From NCBI RefSeq assembly GCF_900163645.1, contig NZ_FUKM01000017.1, forward strand, positions 62,001 through 126,000: 64,000 nucleotides of DNA, written 5' to 3'. Source of the DNA: Halomonas citrativorans. Lineage in GTDB: Bacteria; Pseudomonadota; Gammaproteobacteria; Pseudomonadales; Halomonadaceae. A program made the position numbers and the translations under genes. The notes beneath the pieces are model-generated. The model saw only the letters and a program-made list of their open reading frames with translations, searched no databases and had not been told where the DNA came from. This document shows, piece by piece, positions 53,960 to 63,836 of the stretch (position 1 is the stretch's first letter; each line of letters starts with the position of its first letter).

Positions 53960-56149
53960 ATGGAAACACTGTACAAAGTGCTGTTACTTGGCAGCCTGAT
54001 GCTTATAATCATTGCGCTGGTGCAACGGCTCTCTGCACGTACGGCGTTTCCTGAAGCGACGCTGCTGGCGTTAACAGGCATCACCCTGGGGCTCTCTTAC
54101 GCTACCCTGTCGACATTGTGGCCTGCCATAGATCTCTTTGACCCTCTCTTATCAGCATCCTTGCCTGCTGAAATATATCTGTGGATCTTTCTCCCCCCGC
54201 TGTTATTCCAGGCAGCACTCAGTGTTGATGTTCGTGAAATGGTGCCTGATGCAGCGCCTATTTTACTCCTTGCGGTAGTGGCTGTTTTCGTTGCTACAGG
54301 TATGGTGGGCCTGTCTATATGGCTGCTAGGCGCAGCAGCGCTGCCTGTTGGGCTGTTACTTGGCGCTGTCATCGCGACAACTGACCCATCCGCCGTCATT
54401 GCCATTTTTCGTAGCGTTGGAGCACCTCCACGGCTAATCCGTCTAGTAGAAGGCGAGAGCCTGCTCAATGATGCGGCCGCAATCGCGATTGTCAGCGTGC
54501 TACTCGCCTCACTTACCGACCATGTCCCTACCACTGCGCTACAGGTGGCCGGGATGCTAGCGTTATCCTTGGGTGGCGGTTTGATCCTTGGCGCTATCAT
54601 CGGGCGTATCGGTGCAGAGGCGCTCGCTCTTATCGGTAACGATGGCAAAGCGCAGATAGCCATCACGCTTTCTCTGCCATACCCCACCTACCTGCTGGGC
54701 GAAAGTTTCGGTGTTTCGGGGGTTGTCGCCGTCGTAGCCGCAGGCCTGGTACTCAATGGTTTAGGCAGAACGCGGACGTCGCCCGCCAATTGGGAATACC
54801 TGCAACTTCTCTGGGTGCAAATTGCCTCCGTCGCGGGTGCCATGGTGTTTTTGCTCGCCATGCTGCAAGTGCCAAAAATGCTGGAAGGGATGACTCTTGC
54901 GTGGCTACCGTTACTCGTAACGATTATTCTGGCGACCTTACTGGCACGCCTCATCGTTCTATTTGGCTTTCTGCCGCTGTTGAATCGACTCAAGCTTTCA
55001 ACGCCGATCAGCGCCAGCTATAAGCTGGCTATCACCTGGGGCGGGCTACGTGGCGCAGTCACACTCGTACTAGCGCTTGGCGTTGCAGAGCAAACAGCGC
55101 TTTCAGCAGATGTTCGCCACTTTGTCGCTATCCTGGCCACCGGCTTTGTACTATTCAGCCTATTGGTTAATGGAACCAGCCTTCAGGCGGTCATTCGCAA
55201 GCTAAAGCTTGATAAGCTAAACCCTTATGATAAAGCGCTTCAGCAACAGGCTATTCATCTTTCGACCATTGAGGTTGAAAGCGCGGTACAGCGCACGGCA
55301 CAGAACTTCAACATTGACCCCTCCATCACCGATGATGTCATTGCTAAATTTCGTCGTGATATGGCCATCGAAACGGCCCCTTTCGAGCTTGATCAAGCGC
55401 TACCAGAACGAGACCGTATGGCAATTGCGCTGGTGACACTGGCTGTTCGAGAGCGCGACCTGATTCCGCGCTACGGAAACGGCGTCACCAGTATCCATAA
55501 CCTGGATACGATGATGCGCGCCAGCGGCAGAACCATTGATGCGGCTCGCTCAGAGGGCCGCATTGGTTATAACAGAGAAACACGAAAAATAACCTCACAC
55601 ACTCGCGGGGTTAAGCTGTGTACCTTTCTTCACCAGCATATGGGGATTCGCTGGCCGCTGACACGTCTGCTATCTAACCGCTTTGAGCTATTAATTTGCC
55701 ACAGGGCGGTACTAGAAGAGTTGCGTCATTACACTACGCAGCGGCTAACCCCGCTATTCGGTCAGCGCATGGCTGAATTACTTGATGAGGTGCTCAATGT
55801 AAGGATCAGCGCTGTCGACCAAGCGATACGTGAGACGGAAGCAAAGTTTGGTCGTCACGCCTATCAACTTGAGCAACGCATGTTACGCCTTTATGCGCTG
55901 CGCCGAAGTGCTGAAAGCATGGAAGAAATGGTAGAAGACCGCTTAATCTCTCAAGAGGTTTTCGACGATATACAGCGTGGTTTACATCGCATTTGGCACA
56001 AGGCAACAGAGCGGCCCAGCCTTTCCGGGCACGATTACGAGCCCTCACCTAAGCCCCCTCACAAACTCACTGACAAGCCACCAGGGAAGAGCCATTCCCC
56101 ACCCAACGTAATGCCACCAGACAAACAACCTCAAAAAGACAACGAGTAA
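53960..56149 (+). CDS. CPA1-type Na+/H+ antiporter with long cytoplasmic tail
   Basis: This 729-residue membrane protein has about 12 hydrophobic segments over residues 1-410, then a 310-residue soluble tail. TM5-type motif GESLLNDAAAIAIVSVL carries the Asn-Asp pair typical of CPA1 exchangers, and AVIATTDPSAVIAIFRSVG and ITWGGLRGAVTLVLALG are further family signatures. It should export Na+ (or K+) for H+, important for a halophile. The tail is charged and helical, with no clear TrkA-C or cyclic-nucleotide domain. The ATG at 53960 is chosen because the first TM begins right there. Confidence 0.9.
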   Translation: METLYKVLLLGSLMLIIIALVQRLSARTAFPEATLLALTGITLGLSYATLSTLWPAIDLFDPLLSASLPAEIYLWIFLPPLLFQAALSVDVREMVPDAAPILLLAVVAVFVATGMVGLSIWLLGAAALPVGLLLGAVIATTDPSAVIAIFRSVGAPPRLIRLVEGESLLNDAAAIAIVSVLLASLTDHVPTTALQVAGMLALSLGGGLILGAIIGRIGAEALALIGNDGKAQIAITLSLPYPTYLLGESFGVSGVVAVVAAGLVLNGLGRTRTSPANWEYLQLLWVQIASVAGAMVFLLAMLQVPKMLEGMTLAWLPLLVTIILATLLARLIVLFGFLPLLNRLKLSTPISASYKLAITWGGLRGAVTLVLALGVAEQTALSADVRHFVAILATGFVLFSLLVNGTSLQAVIRKLKLDKLNPYDKALQQQAIHLSTIEVESAVQRTAQNFNIDPSITDDVIAKFRRDMAIETAPFELDQALPERDRMAIALVTLAVRERDLIPRYGNGVTSIHNLDTMMRASGRTIDAARSEGRIGYNRETRKITSHTRGVKLCTFLHQHMGIRWPLTRLLSNRFELLICHRAVLEELRHYTTQRLTPLFGQRMAELLDEVLNVRISAVDQAIRETEAKFGRHAYQLEQRMLRLYALRRSAESMEEMVEDRLISQEVFDDIQRGLHRIWHKATERPSLSGHDYEPSPKPPHKLTDKPPGKSHSPPNVMPPDKQPQKDNE

Positions 56150-56181
56150 CTACTGGGCATAGCGCTTATTACGTTAAAATA

Positions 56182-56209
56182 TTGACGAGCGGAAAAAAGC
56201 TGTTAATAT
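56182..56209 (+). promoter_or_regulatory. Promoter of tRNA-Met
   Basis: TTGACG at 56182-56187 and TAATAT at 56204-56209 are spaced by 16 bases and followed by the GC-rich discriminator ACGCCCCCG, a common mark of stringently controlled stable RNA promoters. The tRNA begins 15 bases later. Confidence 0.75.
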
Positions 56210-56224
56210 ACGCCCCCGTTGAAA

Positions 56225-56301
56225 GGCTACGTAGCTCAGCTGGTTAGAGCACATCACTCATAATGATGGGGTCCCCTGTTCAAATCAGGGCGTAGCCACC
56301 A
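56225..56301 (+). tRNA. tRNA-Met (CAT anticodon, elongator)
   Basis: This is a 77-base cloverleaf with acceptor GGCTACG/CGTAGCC and encoded ACCA. The anticodon stem CATCA/TGATG encloses CTCATAA; the anticodon is at 56259-56261. The fully paired first base pair excludes initiator tRNA, and the body resembles E. coli elongator tRNA-Met rather than the lysidine-modified tRNA-Ile. Confidence 0.96.
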
Positions 56302-56314
56302 ACACCGAATAGCG

Positions 56315-56347
56315 AAAGGCCCGCTGACTTAGTCAGCGGGCCTTTTT
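56315..56347 (+). terminator. Rho-independent terminator after tRNA-Met
   Basis: AAAGGCCCGCTGAC pairs with GTCAGCGGGCCTTT around a short loop and continues into TTTTT. It can also end apeB on the minus strand, since its left arm begins with AAA. Confidence 0.92.
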
Positions 56348-56373
56348 CGTTGCTGGGCGTTATCTAGTGCGCA

Positions 56374-57678
56374 TCAACCAAGCGCCGGCCGATTCAGAAA
56401 CACTTTCAATGCTCGGGTTAGGTATTCCACATCACGCGTACCCGCCGTTTCACGGATAGAGTGCATGGCCCACTGTGGCACGCCGATATCCAGCGTAGGC
56501 ACGCCAAGCTCTGTCGCCGTAATCGGCCCAATGGTGCTACCGCAGCCCATATCCGCCCGCGTCACAAACGACTGTACCGGCACGTCGGCTTCGCGACACA
56601 CATCACGAAATAGCGCACCGGTTACGCTATTGGTGGCGTAGCGTTGACTGGCATTCACCTTGATAACCGGGCCGCCGTTAATGGCTGGGCCATGCTGCTC
56701 ATCATGCTTATCGCGAAAGTTAGGATGCAACGCATGCGCATTGTCACAGGAAATCATCAACGATGACTGAATCAACTGGATCAGCGACTCCTCGCTGCCC
56801 TCTCCTACCTGTGCATTGATGCGCTTAAGCACATCGCCCAAGAACGGCCCCTGCGCACCACAAGCGCTCGCACTACCCACCTCTTCGTGGTCGTTCGCCA
56901 CTAACAACGCCCCCTGGCTACCATCACTTTCGAGCAAGGCCTCCATGCCAATAAAACAGGAGAGTAGATTGTCCAGCCGCGCACTGGCGATGAGCTCTTG
57001 CTTAACACCTACGAGCGAAGGCGGCTGCACATCGTAAAAACCCAGTTCAAAATCCACCACCTCAACGGAGCGCACACCGTGCTGCTCCTCAAGCCAAGCG
57101 GCTAGCAATTCAGAAAGCTTGGTGCTATCGCTTTGCAGCAGTACCGGCGCCATTTGCGTTTGCGGATTAATAGCACGGCCCGAATTCACGTCGCGATCCA
57201 GATGGATTGCCAGGTTCGGCACCATCGCAATAGGCCGGTCAACATTCAGCAGCAGGCTTTCCAGCCGCCCGTCCGCATGGCGCACATGTACTCGCCCGGC
57301 TAATCCTAAATCACGGTCAAACCAGGGTGCCAACAGTACGCCCCCATACACCTGCACGCCAAGCTGTAACCAACCTGCAGAGTGCTGTGTGGCATTGGGC
57401 TTTAAGCGCAATCCGGGGCTATCCGTATGCGCGCCCAGCATACGCAAGCTTTTCAGCGTATCGCCTGGCAACTGAAAGGCGATAATTGAAGAATCATTGC
57501 GCGTAGCGTAATAGCGCTGCCCAGGCGCCAGCTGCCAATTAGCCGTCTCATGGAGACGCTGAAAACCTGCTTTCTCCAAGCGTTCGGCCATTGCCTTCGT
57601 TGCATGCCAAGGTGTGGGTGACTGGCGTAGAAAATCACATAACCGCGTTAGCCGATCGGCGTTGAAAGCTTCGGACAT
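56374..57678 (-). CDS. apeB: M18 family aminopeptidase
   Basis: This zinc-dependent cytosolic aminopeptidase of 434 residues has the family metal-site motifs MLGAHTDSPGLRLKPN (first His-x-Asp) and VANDHEEVGSASACGAQG (Glu pair), then SCDNAHALHPNF and a late TRADMGCGSTIGP. M18 enzymes favour acidic or neutral N-terminal residues. The ATG at 57678 with AGGA eight bases upstream is chosen over a start four codons earlier. It converges on tRNA-Met and is divergent from prc. Confidence 0.95.
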   Translation of the reverse strand: MSEAFNADRLTRLCDFLRQSPTPWHATKAMAERLEKAGFQRLHETANWQLAPGQRYYATRNDSSIIAFQLPGDTLKSLRMLGAHTDSPGLRLKPNATQHSAGWLQLGVQVYGGVLLAPWFDRDLGLAGRVHVRHADGRLESLLLNVDRPIAMVPNLAIHLDRDVNSGRAINPQTQMAPVLLQSDSTKLSELLAAWLEEQHGVRSVEVVDFELGFYDVQPPSLVGVKQELIASARLDNLLSCFIGMEALLESDGSQGALLVANDHEEVGSASACGAQGPFLGDVLKRINAQVGEGSEESLIQLIQSSLMISCDNAHALHPNFRDKHDEQHGPAINGGPVIKVNASQRYATNSVTGALFRDVCREADVPVQSFVTRADMGCGSTIGPITATELGVPTLDIGVPQWAMHSIRETAGTRDVEYLTRALKVFLNRPALG

Positions 57679-57815
57679 GGAAATCCTCATAACAGTAATG
57701 ATTGAGTCTCACAGAGCAAACGACCTGCTACAATGCCCCCTGGCCTACGCAACACATAGGTCACAAGCAGGTCTAGGGAAGAATGAGTGTACACAAATCC
57801 GGGAGAGCTTGACTG

Positions 57816-59903
57816 ATGAGCTTGTTTGCAACGCTTTCGCGCTCGGTCGCCCTTGCCGTGATGCTGGTCGTTACCAGCCCGGCAGTTATGGCACAAATTG
57901 CGCCGACCGACGAACAACGCCAAGCGGCAGTAGAAATTGCGGATGCGCTCCGCTACGGCCACTACGCCAACATAACGTTTGATGAGCAGTGGTCACAGGA
58001 GGCCTTCCAACGCTACCTGGATATCCTCGATGGTCAACGCGCTTATTTACTGAATCGCGACATAGAGCCCTACCGCCATTATGAAAATGATATGGCTGAA
58101 GCACTCTTTAACGGCGATTTGGATGATGCTTACGCGCTTTATAACCAGCTAAGCGAACGTAATATTGCGCGGGTTGAATGGCTGCTTGCACGTCTTGATG
58201 AAGGCCTATCGTTTAACTTTGATAGCGATGAGCGCCTGGAAATTGATCGCGAAAATGCTCCCTGGGCCACCCGCGAGAGCGAACTTGATGAGCTATGGCG
58301 CAAGCGGTTAAAAAATGACGCGCTAACGCTCGCGCTTACTGACCAGGATGACGAGCAGATAGTCGACAATCTGCGCCAGCGCTATGAAGGCCAGCTTAGC
58401 CGACTACGCCAAACCGAATCAGAAGATGTCTTCGGCTTGATAATGGCAGCGGTCACCAGCACGATTGATCCGCATACTGGCTACCTTTCACCACGCCAAA
58501 GCGAGTCTTTTGACATCCAAATGAGCCTCTCGCTGGAAGGCATTGGCGCGCTGCTTCAGGCCGATGGCGAATACGTGAAAGTGGCAAGCCTGGTGCCCGG
58601 CGGCCCCGCTGACCGTGCAGATGTCCTGGAACCTGCCGACCGCATCATTGCGGTCGGCCAGGAAGATGGCGAAATGGTCAACGTTGTGGGCATGCGCCTG
58701 GACAATGTCGTTGACTTGATTCGTGGCCCCAAAGGCTCCGTCGTCCGCCTGGATATCGTGCCCGCCCAAGCGGTGGACATGACCCGCTCGCATATTGTCG
58801 AGATCACCCGCGATACAGTAAGCCTTGAAGACCAGGCTGCCCATGGCGAAGTGATCAACGTTGAGCGAGACGGCGAACCCCATCCCATTGGGGTCATTAA
58901 CATTCCTACTTTCTACGTTGATTTTGACGCTTGGCAGGCGGGCGAAGAGGAGTATCGCAGCACCACTCGCGATGTCGCCCGTGAAATCGAGCGTTTAAAA
59001 GAGCAAGGCGTAGAAGGCATTGTGCTGGATCTGCGTAATAACGGCGGCGGCGCGCTTCAAGAGGCCAACTCGCTGATTGGCTTGTTTATTGACCGAGGCC
59101 CCACCGTACAGGTGCGTGACGCTCAAGGGCGCATTCAGCTGTACGGCGATACCGACGCAGGCACACTTTACGATGGTCCGCTGACCGTGCTGGTTAACCG
59201 TCTTTCCGCCTCTGCCTCGGAAATCTTTGCAGGCGCTATTCAGGACTATGGTCGCGGCCTGGTAGTAGGCTCATCAACCTTTGGCAAAGGTACCGTACAA
59301 ACGCTGAACGACCTGAGCCATGGGCAGATCAAGCTGACCCGCGCCAAGTTTTACCGCATCACCGGTAAAAGCACGCAAAACCGTGGGGTTGAGCCTGACA
59401 TTAGCTTCCCTAGCTTAATCGACCCAGAACGGATCGGAGAAAGCAGCCTGGATAACGCCCTTGGCTGGGATACGGTTCAAGATGTTCAGTATCGTCGCTA
59501 CGGAACGCCGGAAACCTTTATGGACGCACTGAGCACCCAACACGCAGCGCGCGCCAAAGAGAACCCCAACTTCCGCTATGTTGAGCGTCAGTCCACGCTG
59601 GCCCGCCAGCTACGTGAGCAGCACACCAGCGTGAGCCTGAACCGCGAGCAGCGCCAGCGTGAGCTTGAGGCCCAAGAGGCCGAGCAGCTTTCGCTAGAGA
59701 ACCAGCGTCGCCGGGCACTCAAACTGCCAGAACTAGACGAGTGGATGGATGCACGCCTGGAAAGCAGCGAGCCCAGTGACGATGCTGACGAAAACGGAGA
59801 GGATGAAGGCATGCCCGCTGATCGCGCTCCCGTACTAGAAGCCGCAGAAATCCTGCTGGATTACGCGCAATTTCAACAAGCCCAGCGAATGGCGACACGC
59901 TAA
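57816..59903 (+). CDS. prc: Tail-specific periplasmic protease Prc (S41)
   Basis: Prc degrades or trims envelope proteins, such as peptidoglycan hydrolases, from the C-terminus. The protein is 695 residues (E. coli 682) with a signal peptide ending VMAQ, an N-terminal helical domain, a PDZ domain (about 235-330: GIGALLQADGEYVKVASLVPGGPADRA region) and the S41 catalytic core with the dyad Ser466 (SASAS) and Lys491 (FGKGTVQ). The C-terminal helical DUF3340 part is Glu/Arg-rich. The ATG at 57816 follows GGGAGAGC. Confidence 0.95.
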   Translation: MSLFATLSRSVALAVMLVVTSPAVMAQIAPTDEQRQAAVEIADALRYGHYANITFDEQWSQEAFQRYLDILDGQRAYLLNRDIEPYRHYENDMAEALFNGDLDDAYALYNQLSERNIARVEWLLARLDEGLSFNFDSDERLEIDRENAPWATRESELDELWRKRLKNDALTLALTDQDDEQIVDNLRQRYEGQLSRLRQTESEDVFGLIMAAVTSTIDPHTGYLSPRQSESFDIQMSLSLEGIGALLQADGEYVKVASLVPGGPADRADVLEPADRIIAVGQEDGEMVNVVGMRLDNVVDLIRGPKGSVVRLDIVPAQAVDMTRSHIVEITRDTVSLEDQAAHGEVINVERDGEPHPIGVINIPTFYVDFDAWQAGEEEYRSTTRDVAREIERLKEQGVEGIVLDLRNNGGGALQEANSLIGLFIDRGPTVQVRDAQGRIQLYGDTDAGTLYDGPLTVLVNRLSASASEIFAGAIQDYGRGLVVGSSTFGKGTVQTLNDLSHGQIKLTRAKFYRITGKSTQNRGVEPDISFPSLIDPERIGESSLDNALGWDTVQDVQYRRYGTPETFMDALSTQHAARAKENPNFRYVERQSTLARQLREQHTSVSLNREQRQRELEAQEAEQLSLENQRRRALKLPELDEWMDARLESSEPSDDADENGEDEGMPADRAPVLEAAEILLDYAQFQQAQRMATR

Positions 59904-59924
59904 ATAACCATTGATCGCTGTATG

Positions 59925-59953
59925 ACGCCGACCTTTTAGGTCGGCGTTTTTTT
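59925..59953 (+). terminator. Rho-independent terminator after prc
   Basis: ACGCCGACC and GGTCGGCGT pair around TTTTA and are followed by TTTTTT. It is 22 bases after the prc stop. Confidence 0.93.
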
Positions 59954-60056
59954 ACGCATGACTTCTGACCCGCCAGATACACGAAATCAACCCAATACCG
60001 TTAGGCAGCGGGGCCAATAATTTTACAGGGGTTAATAACGACCTGGAGACGATAAA

Positions 60057-60094
60057 GGCTTAAAGAGGTAATAAAGGTTTGAAGAGGTAATAAA
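60057..60094. repeat. 19-bp imperfect direct repeat
   Basis: GGCTTAAAGAGGTAATAAA at 60057-60075 is followed at once by GGTTTGAAGAGGTAATAAA. It lies in the gap between the prc terminator and the tRNA-Asn array; nothing else is seen in that ~225-bp gap. Confidence 0.7.
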
Positions 60095-60179
60095 AATCAG
60101 GGGAGCTAGAAAACAGACCGCTGCACGCTTTTCAGAACCAGGCACGGAAGCACACTGTGAATCTAAAAAGGCAAGTAGA

Positions 60180-60255
60180 TGGCTCCTCGAACAGGACTCG
60201 AACCTGTGACCCAATGATTAACAGTCATTTGCTCTACCAACTGAGCTATCGAGGA
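60180..60255 (-). tRNA. tRNA-Asn (GTT anticodon), copy 3 in transcription order
   Basis: This is a 76-base cloverleaf read on the minus strand: acceptor TCCTCGA/TCGAGGA, encoded GCCA end, D-loop with AGCTCAGTTGGTAGAGC, anticodon loop CTGTTAA giving GTT, and T-arm ACAGGTTCGAGTCCTGT. It is identical in sequence to the two other copies. Confidence 0.97.
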
Positions 60256-60301
60256 ACATCTTAAGCTATTGTGTTTTAAGCAGAACCAACCTGTAAAGTG
60301 T

Positions 60302-60377
60302 TGGCTCCTCGAACAGGACTCGAACCTGTGACCCAATGATTAACAGTCATTTGCTCTACCAACTGAGCTATCGAGGA
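60302..60377 (-). tRNA. tRNA-Asn (GTT anticodon), copy 2
   Basis: This copy is identical to the other two. The 46-base spacer that follows it is repeated exactly between the other pair, so the repeat unit is 122 bp. Confidence 0.97.
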
Positions 60378-60423
60378 ACATCTTAAGCTATTGTGTTTTA
60401 AGCAGAACCAACCTGTAAAGTGT

Positions 60424-60499
60424 TGGCTCCTCGAACAGGACTCGAACCTGTGACCCAATGATTAACAGTCATTTGCTCTACCAACTGAGCTATCGAGGA
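60424..60499 (-). tRNA. tRNA-Asn (GTT anticodon), copy 1, promoter-proximal
   Basis: This is the first copy after the promoter at 60520-60547. All three should come from one precursor and be cut apart by RNase E/P. Confidence 0.97.
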
Positions 60500-60519
60500 A
60501 CTTCTCAAACACGGTGCGT

Positions 60520-60547
60520 AGTATACGGATTTAGAGGCCAAGGTCAA
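60520..60547 (-). promoter_or_regulatory. Promoter of the tRNA-Asn array
   Basis: On the minus strand TTGACC (60547-60542) and TATACT (60525-60520) are spaced by 16 bases; the sequence after it, ACGCACCG, is a GC-rich discriminator typical of stable RNA genes under stringent control. Confidence 0.82.
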
Positions 60548-60682
60548 GTATCGATTATTGGGGAATGCTAGCCCCCGGTTTCTTGTGCCCGTATAATAGG
60601 ATTATTCAACAGTAGCCTACGCTGCTAAAACGATACCCCATTCATTCCTCGTCCCCCGACGACCCATAGACGACAGGTACCG

Positions 60683-62026
60683 ATGGCGAAGAAGCTCTTC
60701 ATCAAAACGCACGGCTGCCAAATGAACGAGTACGACTCCTCCCGTATGGCGGATCTGCTCGGTGAATCTCACCAGCTTGAACTCACCGACAACGAGAAGG
60801 AAGCTGACGTTATCCTTCTTAACACCTGTTCAATTCGTGAGAAGGCGCAGGAGAAAGTGTTTCATCAGCTGGGGCGCTGGAAAAAGCTAAAAGACGCCAA
60901 CCCGGACCTGGTGATTGGCGTAGGCGGCTGCGTGGCGAGCCAGGAAGGCGAAGCGCTGCGCAAGCGTGCACCCTTCGTGGATATGGTTTTCGGCCCGCAG
61001 ACGCTGCACCGTGTGCCCTCCATGCTGGATGCGCGCAGCAACAATCAAATTGCCGCGGTCGATGTAACCTTCCCGGAAATAGAGAAGTTCGATCACCTGC
61101 CCCAGCCTAAATCAGATGGCGCAACGGCCTTTGTCTCGATCATGGAAGGCTGCTCCAAATACTGCACCTTCTGCGTGGTGCCCTATACCCGCGGTGAAGA
61201 GGTCTCTCGTCCGTTTGAAAAGGTCATGGATGAAGTTATTCATCTGGCCGATCAAGGGGTGCGCGAAGTCAACCTGCTGGGCCAAAACGTTAACGCCTAC
61301 CGAGGCGACAACGACGACGGTGATGAAATTGATCTTGCCGAGCTGATTGCCTGCATCGCTGCAGTAGACGGCATTGACCGCATACGCTTTACCACCTCGC
61401 ATCCGGTTGAGTTCACCGATAGCCTGGTTGATGCATTTGCAGACATCCCGGAGCTGGTCAGCCACCTGCACCTGCCGGTGCAATCGGGTTCCGACCGGAT
61501 TCTAAGCGCCATGAAGCGTGGCCATACGGCCGAAGAGTACATTGAGAAGATGGAGCGCGTGCGCGCCAACCGTCCGGATATCAGCTTCTCATCGGACTTT
61601 ATTATCGGCTTCCCGGGTGAAACCGAGGAGGACTTTGAAGCCACGATGGATCTTATTCATCGCATTGGCTTTGACCACTCGTTTAGCTTTGTTTATTCAG
61701 CACGCCCCGGCACGCCTGCCTCTGGCCTGCCCGATGACACCCCAGAAAGCGTCAAGAAGCAGCGTTTGGCTATCTTGCAGGAGCGTATTCTGCAAAACGT
61801 GGCGCAGATCAGCCGCCGCATGGTGGGATCTACCCAGCGCATTTTGGTCACCGGCTTTTCACCAAAAGACCCCGGCCAACTCTCTGGGCGAACGGAGAAC
61901 AACCGTGTGGTTAACTTCCGTGCCGCCAACCCTACCGAGCTGATCGGCTACTTTGTGGATGTTGAAATTACCGAGGCATTCCCCAATTCACTGCGCGGCG
62001 AACTCGCCTCCCCCGAGCGTTACTGA
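60683..62026 (+). CDS. miaB: tRNA-2-methylthio-N6-dimethylallyladenosine synthase
   Basis: MiaB adds the methylthio group to i6A37 of tRNAs that read UNN codons. The 447-residue protein has the UPF0004 domain cysteines Cys12, Cys49 and Cys83 for the auxiliary cluster, the radical-SAM CxxxCxxC (Cys157, Cys161, Cys164) and a C-terminal TRAM domain. It leads the conserved miaB-ybeZ-ybeY-corC run. A sequence ACAGGTACCG lies before the ATG. Confidence 0.97.
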   Translation: MAKKLFIKTHGCQMNEYDSSRMADLLGESHQLELTDNEKEADVILLNTCSIREKAQEKVFHQLGRWKKLKDANPDLVIGVGGCVASQEGEALRKRAPFVDMVFGPQTLHRVPSMLDARSNNQIAAVDVTFPEIEKFDHLPQPKSDGATAFVSIMEGCSKYCTFCVVPYTRGEEVSRPFEKVMDEVIHLADQGVREVNLLGQNVNAYRGDNDDGDEIDLAELIACIAAVDGIDRIRFTTSHPVEFTDSLVDAFADIPELVSHLHLPVQSGSDRILSAMKRGHTAEEYIEKMERVRANRPDISFSSDFIIGFPGETEEDFEATMDLIHRIGFDHSFSFVYSARPGTPASGLPDDTPESVKKQRLAILQERILQNVAQISRRMVGSTQRILVTGFSPKDPGQLSGRTENNRVVNFRAANPTELIGYFVDVEITEAFPNSLRGELASPERY

Positions 62027-62048
62027 CCGCTATATTATCTTAGGTAAT

Positions 62049-62069
62049 TGCCCCAACCCGGTTGGGGCA
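62049..62069 (+). other. Intercistronic hairpin between miaB and ybeZ
   Basis: TGCCCCAAC and GTTGGGGCA form a perfect 9-bp stem with a three-base loop. There is no T-run, so processing or partial attenuation is more likely than full termination. Confidence 0.5.
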
Positions 62070-62113
62070 GTAAGCTGGGTGTTTACACACATTAACTGAC
62101 GGATTTCCTACTC

Positions 62114-63205
62114 TTGAGCCAGCCATCACCTCAGGCCAATCGCATTATTACCCTAAGCCTTGAACCCAATGACCCACAGCGGCTTGCCAGCCTATGTGGC
62201 CAGCAGGACGAGCACCTAAAGCTGATTGAGAGTCGCCTGGACGTGACCTTGCGCAACCGGGGCAATATGTTTCAGCTGGCCGGTGCTGCCAACCGCATCA
62301 AAGCGGCGGCTAACGTGCTTGAGCACCTCTATCGCGAAACGGCAGTGGATGATCTTTCGGCAGATACCGTGCACCTGTTTCTGCAAGAGTCTGGCCTGGA
62401 AGCGCTAGAAGATGAGCAGGACGGAGAAGGCAACCCCGATGACGTGGTAATGCGCACGCCGCGCACCATGATAAAGCCGCGCGGTTTGAACCAGCAGCGC
62501 TACGTCACCAGCATCCGCGAGCACGATATTAACTTCGGTATCGGGCCGGCCGGTACCGGTAAAACGTATCTGGCGGTGGCGGCAGCGGTTGAAGCGCTTA
62601 ACCAGCAGGAAGTGCGTCGCATCTTGCTGGTACGCCCAGCGGTTGAAGCGGGAGAAAAGCTCGGCTTCCTGCCTGGTGATCTGGCCCAAAAGATCGACCC
62701 GTACCTGCGCCCGCTGTACGACGCGCTTTACGAGATGATCGGCTTTGAACAAGTAGCCAAGCTCATCGAGCGCCAAGTGATTGAAATAGCGCCGCTGGCC
62801 TATATGCGCGGTCGTACGCTGAATAATTCGTACATCATTTTGGATGAGAGCCAAAACACCACGCCTGAACAAATGAAGATGTTCCTGACCCGGATCGGTT
62901 TTGGCTCAACGGCCGTGATCACCGGAGATATCACCCAGGTCGACCTTCCCCGTGGGCAGCGCTCTGGCTTGTCCCAAGTACTTGACGTACTTAAAGATAC
63001 ACCTGGCATCGGCGTTACCCACTTTGCCGCCAAGGATGTCGTACGTCACCCCTTGGTCCAGCGCATTATCGAGGCCTACGACGACTTCGAGTCGCAGCAG
63101 GAAGTGGAAGAACGCGCCCTCCGTGAAGCGCGCCAGCAAGAACGCGAGGCGCGCCTTCAGGGGCGTGAACAGCCTCAGGAACGATGGGGAGATACATCAC
63201 GTTGA
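62114..63205 (+). CDS. ybeZ: PhoH-like ATPase YbeZ
   Basis: This 363-residue protein has a P-loop GPAGTGKT at residues 144-151 and the PhoH core with [19 protein letters not shown], then [23 protein letters not shown] as Walker B. An N-terminal KH-like region is present. YbeZ works with the endoribonuclease YbeY in RNA processing. The start codon is TTG at 62114, judged from family length. The end is a charged Arg/Glu/Gln tail that overlaps ybeY. Confidence 0.93.
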   Translation: MSQPSPQANRIITLSLEPNDPQRLASLCGQQDEHLKLIESRLDVTLRNRGNMFQLAGAANRIKAAANVLEHLYRETAVDDLSADTVHLFLQESGLEALEDEQDGEGNPDDVVMRTPRTMIKPRGLNQQRYVTSIREHDINFGIGPAGTGKTYLAVAAAVEALNQQEVRRILLVRPAVEAGEKLGFLPGDLAQKIDPYLRPLYDALYEMIGFEQVAKLIERQVIEIAPLAYMRGRTLNNSYIILDESQNTTPEQMKMFLTRIGFGSTAVITGDITQVDLPRGQRSGLSQVLDVLKDTPGIGVTHFAAKDVVRHPLVQRIIEAYDDFESQQEVEERALREARQQEREARLQGREQPQERWGDTSR

Positions 63206-63666
63206 ACAATATCGTGATTGATCGACAGGCCGCTATTGATGAACCACTGCTGCCCACGCTTGAACAGCTCACCCACTGGGTGGGCTGTGTGTTTTCTCAT
63301 CACCCGGATGATGAGCGCCAAGAGCTTACGATCCGCTTTGTGGGCGAGCAAGAAAGCCAAGCCTTAAACCGCGATTATCGCGGCAAAGACAAACCCACCA
63401 ATGTGCTATCGTTCCCATTTGAAAACCCGCCAGGGCTCACACTACCGCTGCTCGGCGATTTGATTATTTGTCATGCCGTTGTGGTAAAAGAGGCGGGCGA
63501 GCAACAGAAGCTTTTAGCGCATCACTATGCGCATATGGTCGTTCACGGCACGCTTCATTTAATGGGCTATGACCATATTGAAGATGAGGAAGCAGAAGAG
63601 ATGGAGCAGCTAGAGCGTACGCTGCTTGCTGAGCTGGGCATCTCTGACCCTTACCATGTGCCATGA
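63184..63666 (+). CDS. ybeY: Endoribonuclease YbeY (rRNA maturation)
   Basis: YbeY is a zinc-dependent endonuclease for 16S rRNA 3' maturation and ribosome quality control. The zinc motif H3xH5xH is at His121, His125 and His131 in [24 protein letters not shown] and LLGDLIICH are other family blocks. Read from the ATG at 63184 it has 160 residues; a TTG at 63202 that overlaps the ybeZ stop, with GGGGAG ten bases upstream, would give 154, nearer to E. coli (155). Confidence 0.94.
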   Translation: MGRYITLNNIVIDRQAAIDEPLLPTLEQLTHWVGCVFSHHPDDERQELTIRFVGEQESQALNRDYRGKDKPTNVLSFPFENPPGLTLPLLGDLIICHAVVVKEAGEQQKLLAHHYAHMVVHGTLHLMGYDHIEDEEAEEMEQLERTLLAELGISDPYHVP

Positions 63667-63836
63667 CACTTACAACGCGCAGGGAAGAAACCGTTCATTG
63701 ATGCAAAGCGAGACGCATAGTGCAACATAGCGCCCTGGACCAGGGGACACCGCCTTGTTGGCACCCTGTTTTTTGTTGATACTAGATTTAGGCACGTTAC
63801 GACACCTGTCTGCCCCGTAAACAAGAGATTTGACGC

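Noticed and set aside
53806..54054. 82-codon frame between ychF and the antiporter
   Set aside because: Covers a perfect hairpin and the antiporter start in another frame, without protein features.
56225..56301. Initiator tRNA-fMet or lysidine-type tRNA-Ile for the CAT tRNA
   Set aside because: The first acceptor pair is fully matched and the body follows elongator tRNA-Met, so both alternatives are unlikely.
60180..60499. CRISPR-like array because of three regularly spaced identical units
   Set aside because: The units are complete tRNA-Asn genes and the spacers are identical, unlike CRISPR spacers.
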